The notes beneath the pieces are model-generated. The model had not been told where the DNA came from, did not search any database, and saw only the letters and a list, made by a program, of their open reading frames with translations. A stretch of 64,000 bases of DNA, taken from the NCBI GenBank assembly GCA_963846925.1, contig CAWJXW010000014.1, forward strand, positions 558,001-622,000. The letters run 5' to 3'. Below, piece by piece: positions 30,427-39,096 of this stretch. Position numbers and translations under genes: made by a program. The stretch is from JAQBQB01 sp963846925 (GTDB lineage: Bacteria > Gemmatimonadota > Gemmatimonadetes > Gemmatimonadales > Gemmatimonadaceae). The number at the start of each line of letters is the position of its first letter. The first letter of the stretch is position 1.

Positions 30427-30434
30427 GGGGGCTC

Positions 30435-30483
30435 CTGTCGAACGGACAAGGAAGCTACCATCACTGCTGTCGAATGGTCAAGG
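30435..30483. promoter_or_regulatory. direct repeats upstream of padR, possible operator
   Basis: CTGTCGAACGGACAAGG at 30435-30451 and CTGTCGAATGGTCAAGG at 30467-30483 differ at two positions and are 32 bp apart (about three helical turns), same face of the helix. An outer imperfect inverted repeat (ATGGGGGCTCC and GGAGCCCCAT) brackets them. Autoregulation by PadR is inference. Confidence 0.5.
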
Positions 30484-30527
30484 GAGCCCCATTCGCAGTT
30501 CGGCCGTCAACACGCAAGCCGAGGCTG

Positions 30528-32647
30528 CTAGAGAAGAAGGTCCCCGCGTATTCGCTGGCGCACGCCCCACCACATCGCCCGTAGGAGCGAAGACCGCTGA
30601 ATCTCGACCTTCGCCTCGCCTGTCGCGGCGGCACGCCATGCCCCATCCATCCGAACCGGAACTCGCGCCTCAATCGCTCCACGGTCGTTCCCGACGAGCC
30701 CGCGCCCCGCCGGTGATACAGCGCCGATCGACGCGACGATCGAACTCGCCGGTTCGGCGTACGTGACCAGCTTCACCGACTGTCCCGCCCTCACTCGCGT
30801 CGCCCCCGCACCGTCGAGCGCGACCCGCGCCTCGAGCGAGTCGACCGTCGCGATCGTCAGGATTCTCGTCCCGAAATCGACCCGCCGTCCCGCCTGTTCC
30901 TCGACGCGCGGCGTCGTGACGACGCCACGCCATTGTGCACGAAGCGTCAGCGCATCGATCCGCGCCTGCAACCCGGAGAGGCGTGCCGATGCCGCGGCGC
31001 GCTGATCGTCGAGCCGCGCGGCGATTGCCGTCTGGTTCACCGACCGAGCGCGCGACGCGCCGACGCTCAGCGAGTCGACCAACCGCGCGGCGGCGACGAG
31101 CTCACGCTCCAGCGACCGATCGACGATACGCGCCACCGGGGCGCCCGCCGGAACTCGCGTCCCCTCGCGCACGAACACCTCGGCGAGAATTCCGCTGTCA
31201 GGCGCGACGAGGTCGAACGTTCGCACGGGCGCGAGCACGAATCGGCCGGACGCCGTGAGGTTCCACGGGATCAACGCCATCACGATGCCGGCAATCAGAA
31301 CGACAGCCGTCGCAACGAAAGCCGATCCGCTTCCAGCTCCACCGTCGCTTTCGCTCGGCGCGCCGCGTGCGCATCGCCAGCACGATCGCGCGCCCCCACT
31401 CGGCGATCCCATGACGAGCCAGCGCGACGATCATCGCGAGCGCGAGCACGACTCCGAGTGCGCCGAGTGCGGCGCGCGACCAGCCGACGACCAGCAGCCC
31501 GATCACGGCGAAGAGCAGCGCCGATGTAACAGGCGGCGAGAGTGCCGTAGATGAGAAACACCCTCTTCTCTCGCTCGCTCACCGACGGCTCCGGCATGTC
31601 GAGACGCAGCATATGGCGACGCACCCACCATGCGACATACGCCAGCGCGCGTTGACGAAGATTCGGGATCTCGAGCCAATCGGTCAGCACGAAGTAGCCG
31701 TCGAGCGGGATGAGCGGATTCATGTTGGTGAGAATCGTCGTCGCGCCGCCGATGAGCATCGCCGCGACCGCGATCTCCGCCGCGAGCGTGCCGGGTCTGG
31801 CGATCGCCCAGACGAGCGCGGCGAGGCCGGCCACGACGAACTGAATCCAACCCCGGCAGCCGTGACCCAGAGCCTGGAGCGCACCTCGGGAAAGCTCCAC
31901 GCGTCGTTCACGTTGCAGTAGAACGCGGGCTGGAAATACATGAGCATGAATCCCATCTCGTGCACTTCGCCGCCGAAGTACTTGCACGTGAACGCGTGAC
32001 CCAGCTCGTGGATGAGGATGACGACCATCGCCGGTGAACCAGAGCACGACGACCGCGCCGAACGTGAGGTTGGCGAACGAGTACAGTTGCGCGACCGTGT
32101 GCGAGAACTCGTCCCACCTCGACGTGAGAACACCGAAGTACGCGACGAACAAGAGCACCGAGACCGCGAGGAACGCCGGGCGTGAAGCACCAGCGAATCG
32201 CCGGGAGAACGCGGTCGAACAGCGCGTCAGGGTCGCCCATCGACCAGCGCATGCGCATCAGCTCGCCCCGAAAAAGCTTCGGCTGGCGCCGCCGCCGTCG
32301 CTCGGCACGCAGCCGCTCGAGCTCGAGCGTCGTGCGCTCGACCAGCGTCCGCTCCAACACGCCGATCGACGAGAGCTTGCGGGCGAACCCTTCCACGGTG
32401 CGTGAGGGAATGCGCATCCCCTGTTCGGCCAACGCGCGCGCGATCTCGTCCGGAGTGCGGCGCCCGTCGAAGCAGCGCATCACCGCGATCTCGACGGCGC
32501 CAAAGCGGAAATACTTCCGCGTCGTCGGATCCTTCACGACGAAGCTCTTCTCGCCCTTGAACAGACTGCTCGACGATCGTGAGGTCGGGACGAAGTCGCG
32601 GGAGAAAGCCCGCCCCCGGCGTCGACGGGGAACGCCGCGGCGGTCAC
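30528..32647 (-). CDS. PqqD-like / M50 site-2 protease / HlyD fusion (several frameshifts)
   Basis: About 700 aa when joined. Start taken as GTG 32647, overlapping the preceding stop (GTGA). Order of regions: a winged-helix PqqD-like segment (FVVKDPTTRKYFRFGAVE to GRRTPDEIARALAEQ), TM helices, the M50 zinc motif ILIHELGHAFTCKYFGG, the second metal motif NMNPLIPLDGYF, more TM helices, and a C-terminal HlyD/biotinyl-lipoyl adaptor (DLVAPDSGILAEVFVREGT) ending GDLLL. PqqD-like domains bind RiPP leader peptides; M50 enzymes cut within membranes; HlyD is an export adaptor. Frames change at least five times (near 32590, 32170, 32030, 31860, 31520 and 31320), each flank conserved. Third gene of the coupled export operon. 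Confidence 0.75.
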
Positions 32648-33688
32648 TTGTCGCGCCGGGCGATCCGCTCGCCGAGTGAGAGACCGTTCACGATCTCGAC
32701 GCGCCCGTCGCCGAGGTCGGCGCCGAGTGTCACCGGACGAAGCGCGGTGCCGCCTCCGGTGCCTTCGACGACGAGCACGAATCCGTCGGGCGCCACCGCG
32801 TCGCGCGGGATGGCGACGACGTGTCGCCGCTGCGCGCCGAGTCGAACTGTGACGCTCGCGCCGGGAATGAGCCGCGATGTCTCCGCGACGCGAAGCACCA
32901 CCTCGCGCGTCCCACTCGCCGCGTCGATCACCGGAGCGGCGCTCGCGACGACGGCGCCTGCCGTCGCGCCGTCGTCGTTTGAGACGGTGGCGTGATCGCC
33001 GACGTGGACGCTCGCCGCCGATGCTTCCGGCACGCGCACGCGCGCCATGAGCGGTGAAGTCTCGGTGACTCGAAAGAGCGTGTCGCCCACGTTCACGAAA
33101 CGCCCGGCGCGCGCATATCGGGCGGTGACGACGCCGCTGAACGGCGCCGCGACCTTGGTAAGCTCGATGTCCCGCCGCGCCTTCCGTCGCGCGAGATCGG
33201 CTTGGCGATATTGGAACTCGACCTGCTCGGAATCAGCGACCGTGATGCCGCCGGCCTTCGTCATCAGCCGCGCCCGGACGACGGCCTTGCTCGAATTGTC
33301 GAACGACGCGTCAGCCTGCGCGAGCGCGATCTGCTGATCGGCGCTTTCGAGCAGCGCCAACGCCGCGCCGCCATTCACGTGATCGTTCAGGTCCGCCAAA
33401 ACCGAATCGACGTTCCCGGCCGCTCGCGCCACGACGACAGCGTCGTGCTCCACATAGAGCTGCGCCGGCAACTGAAGCGGCGCCCGCACCGTAGTCGTCT
33501 CGACGAGAATCCCCGCCGGCGCTTGCGCCGTCGCTCCCGCGGCCGTCGCCTTTGGTTGCCGGCCGCAGGCTCCGAGTATCGCGAGCAGCGCATAGCGCGG
33601 TGGACCGGATGGACCGGTGGACGACGGTGGACAAGCGGGTGGACCGGTGGACCGGTGAACCGGTGGACCGGATCGAACGTCGCATCAT
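32644..33688 (-). CDS. HlyD/RND-type periplasmic adaptor lipoprotein, frame set by 8-bp repeat
   Basis: Membrane-fusion protein, about 345 aa. The body has ARAAGNVDSVLADLNDHVNG, a helical hairpin, APFSGVVTARYARAGRFVNV and a beta-barrel with RVPEASAASVHVGDHA, as in RND adaptors. ATG ATG at 33688/33685 overlaps the preceding stop (ATGA) and starts MMRRSIR, but the following R2 tract of about eight 8-bp units throws this out of frame with the lipoprotein signal ALLAILGACG (lipobox LGAC) at about 33590. Adding one unit or losing two would join them. The stop overlaps the next GTG. Natural phase switching or an assembly slip are both possible. Confidence 0.7.
33599..33672 (-). repeat. 8-bp tandem repeat R2 in adaptor signal-peptide region
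   Basis: About eight units of GGTCCACC (some degenerate, e.g. GGTTCACC, GGTCCATC) between start codon and lipobox of the HlyD lipoprotein. Unit length is not a multiple of three, so copy number decides the frame. Confidence 0.7.
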
Positions 33689-35669
33689 GCCCACAACCTC
33701 CACCAGAAAAGCCGAAGCCTACGCCAGGGCTCACGAACCACACGCCCCATCACGGACGCCGGATCCGTGAGCACGCGCGCATAGGCGACCATCCCCGGCC
33801 GAATGAGACCGCGAGTCGTTGGGAACGAGCGCGCGCAGCGGATAACCCGCCATGCTCGCCGACGTCGCCTCGCCGTTCGACCGGTCCACCGGTCCACCGG
33901 TCCACCGGTCCACCCCTATCACGCGTCACCCGCCCGACGAACGTCCTCTGCGGATACGCATCCACGCGCAACCGCACCTCGTCGCCGACGCGCACACGCC
34001 CGATGTCGCGCTCGTCGACGTTGAAGTCCAACTCGAGCGTGTCCGTGCGTCCCACGACGATCAGCTGACTTCCCGCGTCCACCCACGAGCCCAGTCGCTC
34101 CTGCGGCCTCGGCGTCAGCACGATTCCCGCGACCGGACTGCGCACGAGCGCCGCGCGAACTTGTTCGTCGAGCACACTCGCTTCGCGTCGCAGCGCGTCG
34201 GCACGCATCCGTTGCAACCGCTCTTCCGCCGCGTCGCCGCGCGCCGACGCTGCCGCCGCTTCACGCTCGGCGCTCGCCGCGTCCGAGAGCGCCGCGTCGC
34301 GCGACGTACGCTGCTCGGCGTCGCGCAATTGCACGATCGGATCGCCGCGCGCGACGCGCGCGCCTTCGCCAATGAAGACGCGTTCCACGACCCCGTCCAC
34401 GAGCGGACGGATCTCCGTGCGGACGTTCGGCCGAAAAACAGGCTGGTTCGCCTCGACGCGCAGCGGCCATTGAATGAGCGTCAGCGACGCGATCGCCACC
34501 GCGGCGATCACCGCCCACGTGAGACGTCGCATCGCCGGCAGCGCGAGGAACGCCTCTTTCTTGGCGTGGATCGCGCCGAGTGTGTCGGCGAGCGGGACTT
34601 GCTGATAGAGTTGCGCGTTGCGAAGAGCGACGGTCGCCTGGTTCGCGAGGATCGTCGCCAGCTCGCGCTGCCGTTCGGTCGCGAACTCGGGACGCTCGGC
34701 CTCGAAAAGCAAAATGCCGAGCACTCCCTCGTCGTCCTTGAGCGGGATGTACAATCCGCTCACGACGCCGTCCGCCTCGAGGTCGCCTTCAAAGATCTGC
34801 AAAAAGAGACGCTCGGCGTCGGACCCGGCTTCGGTGCGGTCGGAGAGATAGAACGCTTCGCCGACGCCGGCCGCCCACGCGCCTCGCACGGCGAGATCTT
34901 GAAGATCGGGATCCTCGGCATCGAACTTCTCGACGCCGGCGAGCGCGCGGATGTCGCATTTGCCGCGCTCATACAAGGCGATCGCTCCGCGATCAAAAGT
35001 GATCGCGCGCATCGCGAGATTCACCACGGCGCGCATCACGCGATCGAGATCGAGCGTCGAGCCGATCGCTCGGCTCATCTCCATCACCAGCTCGAGGTCG
35101 CCCGTGCGATCGTTCGCCGCCATGCGCTCGGCGTTTCGAAGCGCGACGCCGGCGACATCGGCCAGTCGAGTGAGTGCGACGCGCTCGCTCGGTGTGAACG
35201 CGCCGTGAGCCGCGAGATCACGCGCGACCCGCAACGCGCCGGATGACGGTGACGCCGTCGGCCGAAGCGGAGCGACGATGACGGCCATCCCGTCTTCGTC
35301 TTCCATCGGTCGAGCCAGAGCGTCGACGGGTCCGCTCGCCCCCGTCATCCGCTCGGCGCCCTCACCGCTCGCGATCCAGCATGTGAACGCGTCGTCCCGC
35401 TCGACCCAGGCCGATACACGATCCGCGCGCAGAATGTCGCGCGCGAAGTTCAGGGTCTTTGTCTCGATCTCGCGCGCGTCGAGGCAGGCCGCGAGCTCGA
35501 CCAGCGCACCGTGGAGCGGATCGGAACCGTCCGGAAGCGCTGCTTGTCCCGTCGGCGTTGCCGTCAGCGGCAGGTCGGTCAGCGTCACCGGAGGGGAAGG
35601 CGGAACATCGGGTCCTAACGGCCGGAGGGAGGGCCAAAGCTGGCGTTGCGCGTGCTCAGCCGCAAGCAA
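33685..35669 (-). CDS. GAF-GAF-TM-HlyD adaptor protein (two frame breaks near the C terminus)
   Basis: About 660 aa. Two GAF sensory domains (about residues 50-195 and 205-385, the second ending ANQATVALRNAQLYQQ) are followed by one TM helix (TWAVIAAVAIASLTLIQWPL) and a HlyD-type adaptor with coiled hairpin and barrel (PLVDGVVERVFIGEGARVAR, LGSWVDAGSQLIVVG). A cytoplasmic sensor fused to an export adaptor is unusual. TTG start with GGGAGG 11 bases upstream. The R2 repeat at 33880 and one indel near 33820 break the frame; the true end is probably RLRLFWWRLWA with TGA 33687-33685, overlapping the next ATG. First gene of the export operon. Confidence 0.75.
33880..33915 (-). repeat. 8-bp tandem repeat R2 in GAF-HlyD gene
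   Basis: More than four perfect GGTCCACC/GGTGGACC units in a row, encoding GGPVDRWTGGPV on the minus strand. The flanking conserved frames differ by the amount that gain of one unit or loss of two would correct. Confidence 0.75.
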
Positions 35670-35689
35670 CGCTGTGCGTCGCCTCCCAC

Positions 35690-35722
35690 AAAAACGAGGC
35701 GGGCGGGGATTTCCCCGCCCGC
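35690..35722 (-). terminator. rho-independent terminator after the peptide genes
   Basis: On the minus strand GCGGGCGGGG, loop AAAT, CCCCGCCCGC, then CTCG and TTTTT. It lies 29 bases after the second peptide stop and just before the GAF-HlyD gene. Read-through would give a small share of transcripts reaching the export genes. Confidence 0.8.
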
Positions 35723-35750
35723 TCAGACACTAAGCCGCGTCTTCGGCGCC

Positions 35751-35900
35751 TTAGTCGAGGATCTGCAACGGTGCGATTCGCTCTTCCAGCTCGCTCACCG
35801 TCAGCTCGATCGCATCGGCTTCCTTCCCCGTCTCCTTCTTCACGACCTGCTTCTGCGTGTTCGTGAGGTCGATCCGAACGATGTCCTTTGGTTTGCTCAT
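35751..35900 (-). CDS. small peptide 2, candidate precursor peptide
   Basis: 49 aa: starts MSKPKDIVRIDLT, middle QKQVVKKETGKEADA, then IELTVSELEERI and end APLQILD. About 75 percent identical to the neighbouring small peptide. AAGG lies about 8 bases before ATG. No signal peptide, TM segment or cysteine. The acidic ELTVxELExRI block next to a short C-terminal tail recalls RiPP leader-core boundaries. The paralogous pair lies directly upstream of a PqqD-like/M50/HlyD operon. It could be a RiPP or pheromone precursor, or a small regulatory protein. Confidence 0.7.
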   Translation of the reverse strand: MSKPKDIVRIDLTNTQKQVVKKETGKEADAIELTVSELEERIAPLQILD

Positions 35901-35999
35901 GGCCGCACCTTCTATCTATAGGAAGTTCTGGAGATGACTAGCGTGCGTCAGCGAGTGAGGCGGACTACTTCGGACGACTTAAGGCCAGTTCCGCGAGCT

Positions 36000-36146
36000 T
36001 TAAAAGGCCTTCATCGGCGTGATTCGGTCCTCGAGCTCGGCGACGGTCAACTCGATCGCCTCGGCGTCCTTCCCGGTTTCCTTCTTCACGATCTGCTTCT
36101 GAGGGGCCGTCAGGTCGATCCGGACGATGTCTTTTTCCTTGCTCAT
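36000..36146 (-). CDS. small peptide 1, candidate precursor peptide
   Basis: 48 aa: starts MSKEKDIVRIDLT, middle QKQIVKKETGKDAEA, then IELTVAELEDRI and end TPMKAF. AGAGG precedes ATG by about 6 bases. Most differences from its partner are conservative or lie in the last seven residues, where a processed core would be expected (TPMKAF against APLQILD). It is divergent from the SARP/AAA regulator, with 74 bases between the two start codons. Same reservations about function as for its paralogue. Confidence 0.7.
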   Translation of the reverse strand: MSKEKDIVRIDLTAPQKQIVKKETGKDAEAIELTVAELEDRITPMKAF

Positions 36147-36220
36147 ATCGCCTCTTCCATATGGAGGTCGGGGGGCGGACTGCTCACGGGAACGGACGAG
36201 ATGGTACTTCCGGTCCGTGA
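36147..36220. promoter_or_regulatory. divergent control region between peptide genes and SARP regulator
   Basis: Contains a 10-bp palindrome TCCATATGGA at 36156-36165, close to the peptide ribosome site, and an inverted repeat ACGGAC (36192-36197) with GTCCGT (36213-36218) touching the regulator start. Both are candidate operators; SARP sites are usually direct repeats, so other factors may bind. Confidence 0.4.
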
Positions 36221-38536
36221 ATGGGGCGTGAATCTTCTTGGGGCGATCGTGAAATACGCGTCGCGTTCGCCCTCCTCCGCTCCCGGAGGCAGCCCCTGCC
36301 CGCGCTGTCACTCACTCTGTGCGGTCGCGTCGCCGCGGCGGTCGACGGCTCCCCGGTACCGGGAGCCGTTCTCGGCAGCAAGAGCCTGGCGTTGCTGGCT
36401 TTCCTCGCACTCGAGCCGGGCGCGCACAGCCGAGACGAAGTCACGGCGCTGCTCTGGGGGGAATACCCGGAGGAAAAAGCCCGCGTCTCGCTGCGTCAGG
36501 CGCTCACACATCTGCGAGACGCGATCGGCGACGCGCTTCACGTCGATCGGACGTCGGTGGCACTGGTCGTCGCCGCCGGACAGCGACATCCGTCAATTCC
36601 TCGCCGCCGCCGACACCTCGCCGCGCGACGCGGCCGAGGTGGACATTCCGCATTTTCTGAGCGGCCTTCAGCTCAGACACTCGTCCGGCTTCGACGACTG
36701 GGCCGATGAAAAGCGGCACGCGTTGCTCCGACGCTACGCCGGCGTGCTCGCCGCGGCCGTTCGAGAAGCGATTGCGAGCAACCGCTCGCGCGACGCGGTG
36801 CGAGCCGCCGAGCGATGGGTGGCGCTCGACGGGTTCTCGGCCGACGCCACGCTCGCGTTGATGGAGTCGCAGTTCCTTGCCGGCAATCGTACGAACGCGT
36901 TGCAGGCGTTCGCCGACTATCGGTCGCGACTCACGAGCGCCGACGATCGTCCCGACCACCGGCTCCTCGAGCTCGCGCAGCGCATCGAGGACGCGCGCCT
37001 GAGCGGCGAAAGCAGGCGGCCAGGCGACCGAAGAGTGGTACGCCGCGTCGCCGTCGTTTCATGGAAGTCTCATCGGTCGAGACAGGGAATGGGATCGGCT
37101 TCGCGCGACATGGCAGGCCGTTTCACGAAGCCGATCGCGCGCTGTGCTCATCGACGGAGAGTCTGGCGTCGGCAAGTCGCGCCTCGCCGACGACTTCGCG
37201 CGTTGGGTGACCGCCGAGGGCGGGACCGTGCTCCGCGGACGCGGCTTCGACGTGCGAGTCGGCGTTCCATTCGGCGCGATGATCGAGGCGCTCCGATCGG
37301 CGATCGATGCGCCGGGCTTGAGCGGCACCGATCCGCAGTGGCTCGCCGAAGTCGCGCGCGTCGTGCCGGAGCTCAAGCAGCGCTTCGCCGGCTCCCCGAG
37401 ATCGTCCCCGCGTCGACGGCGGACAGCTGGCGCCTCTTCGAGGGAATCGCGCAGATGCTCCTCGCGATCTCGGAGGAGACGCCGCTGACGGTGCTCATCG
37501 ACGACGTGCAGTGGTGCGACGCCGACAGCTGCGCGCTGCTCCATTTTCTCGTACGGAAATTGGAGCGAGCTGCGATTCTCTGGTTCGTCACCTTCGCCCC
37601 GGGCGCCGTCGAGCGCGACAGCGCCGCCGCACGATGGGTGCGCGCGCTGCGCGGTTCGCCCGCATGCGAAGTGATCGCGCTCCAGCCACTGAGCGAAGAC
37701 GAAGTACGGCAGCTCGTGCGCGGACTCGGCCGAGTGAGCGCATCGACGGAAGCCGAGCGGTTGGCCTCGCGAATCCATGAAGTGACGGCCGGTTATCCCT
37801 TCTACGTGGTCGAGCTGCTCAAGACCCTCTTCGCGCAGGGATGGTTGACGCGTCGATCCGGAGACGCGGCGAGTGGATCGTTCGGCCGAGCGATTCCGGC
37901 GACGAACCGGCGCTCGCGCTTCCGTCGGTGCACGAGGCGATCGCCGAGCGGATCGAGTGTCTGTCGGACGAGCTCAAAGGCGTGCTGATCACGATCGCGG
38001 TGTCGACGCGCGGTTGCCGCACCGACGTGCTATCTCACGTGCACGGAGTCTCACGCCTGCGCGCGGCGGCGATCGGAGACGCGCTGGTCGAACGGCATCT
38101 CGTCGTCGAGGACAACGGGGCATACCGCTGCGCGCATCCGGTGATCGGGCGCGTCATGGTCGACGAGCTCGGCACATCGCGCAAGCGAGAGGTGCACCGC
38201 GGACTCGCGCTGGCGATGGAACTCGTGGGTTCGGACCGCGTCGAGTACGTGGATCCGGGCGAGATCGCGCGGCACGCGGAACAAGCGGGTGAGAGGGCGA
38301 TGGCCTACCGGTTTGCGATGCAGGCTGTCGAAGCGTGCGAGAGACGATTCGCGTTCGATGATGCGCTCGGCTGGCTCGACTTTGCGTCTGGTGTCGCGAC
38401 GACCGCCACAGAAGCGGACGCCGTGAATCGCGCGACCGCGCAGTTGCTCGAGATCTCGGATCGCCGTGAGCTGCCGCCTGCGCGCGCTCCGGTCGGCACT
38501 TTGCGGCCCATCGCGTCGGCTTCGGCGGGTAACTAA
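36221..38536 (+). CDS. SARP/BTAD-AAA ATPase transcriptional regulator (several frameshifts)
   Basis: AfsR-like regulator, about 770 aa joined. The N-terminal winged helix (LTLCGRVAAAVDGSPVPG, VTALLWGEYPEEKARVSLRQ) and bacterial transcriptional activator domain (FLSGLQLRHSSGFDDWADEK) are followed by an AAA/STAND ATPase with Walker A GESGVGKSRLADDF and Walker B LTVLIDDVQWCDAD. The protein ends soon after the ATPase helical region without the long TPR tail of AfsR. Frames change near 36580, 37050, 37390 and 37850; all segments are conserved. Such regulators control secondary-metabolite and peptide clusters. It is divergent from the two small peptides, which makes them likely targets. Confidence 0.75.
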
Positions 38537-38547
38537 GCCGCCAGCGT

Positions 38548-38716
38548 TCACGCGCCCGAGCCCGCCCGAGGTCTTCCGCGTGGGCTCACACGCGCCCGAG
38601 CCGCCCGAGGTCTTCCGCGCGACCAGTGCAATACTGCCGACACTGCCCGGCAGTATTGCCTCGGCTCGCGCTCCAGACCCCGGGCCGTCTCGGTCGCTGC
38701 CTCCGCGGGCTCGCGA
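38548..38716 (+). repeat. dispersed palindromic repeat R1, most complete uninterrupted copy
   Basis: Starts with a doubled module (CGCCCGAGGTCTTCCGCG), then the palindrome GCAATACTGCCG (38628-38639), 8-base loop ACACTGCC, CGGCAGTATTGC (38648-38659), then CTCGGCTCGCGCTCCAGACC and CGGGCCGTCTCGG. It acts as the empty site for the insertion sequence at 53204. Confidence 0.8.
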
Positions 38717-38721
38717 CCGAC

Positions 38722-39015
38722 CTAGCGTTGCGCGCGAACGCTGCGCGCGCGCTCGACGCGTAGCTCGACGCGCAGGCCAGCGCGCACGAGAAAGCGGAGC
38801 AGCGTCTCGAGCGAGAAGCGGGCCAGGCGGCCGCGGCGCAGATCGGCGATCCGAAACCGGTCGGTGCGGAGCAGCGACGCGAGGTCGTCACCGTTCCCAT
38901 AGCGCAGGAACTGAGCGAGGTGCGCGCAGCGCCTCGCGCTTGAGCGCGGGAATCGGATCATTGGTCGGGCGACATTCCGCAGGATAGGATCGCGCGCCAA
39001 GGAGGGCGCAACCAT
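38722..39015 (-). CDS. small HTH (XRE-type) protein, antitoxin-like (likely frameshift)
   Basis: The C-terminal part reads AQFLRYGNGDDLASLLRTDR, IADLRRGRLARFSLETLLRF and LVRAGLRVELRVERA, which matches the short XRE/HTH antitoxin-like group where FSLETLLRFL is typical. The N-terminal part is probably in another frame (DPIPALKREALR) joined near 38930, so the start is uncertain. No toxin-like partner is recognisable beside it. It lies directly after the R1 element. Confidence 0.5.
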   Translation of the reverse strand: MVAPSLARDPILRNVARPMIRFPRSSARRCAHLAQFLRYGNGDDLASLLRTDRFRIADLRRGRLARFSLETLLRFLVRAGLRVELRVERARSVRAQR

Positions 39016-39096
39016 TTGGGCGCAGTGGAGCGCCTTGCCTCCCCCGCAATCTCCGCATCGCCCCGGGCACCGGGCCGAGACTCTTTGGTGATCCCG

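Noticed and set aside
27463..35669. ADOP permease as the pump for the HlyD operon
   Set aside because: It has its own PadR control and a separate promoter region, and ADOP proteins lack an ATPase and are not known to pair with HlyD adaptors. Kept only as a remote possibility.
35751..36146. Lanthipeptide, lasso or sactipeptide precursors
   Set aside because: The peptides have no Cys and no GG or lasso motif, and no LanB/LanM, lasso cyclase or radical-SAM gene is present in the window.
38722..39015. A complete toxin-antitoxin pair
   Set aside because: Only an HTH/antitoxin-like protein is visible; the neighbours are a VOC protein and the R1 repeat, with no toxin-like frame.
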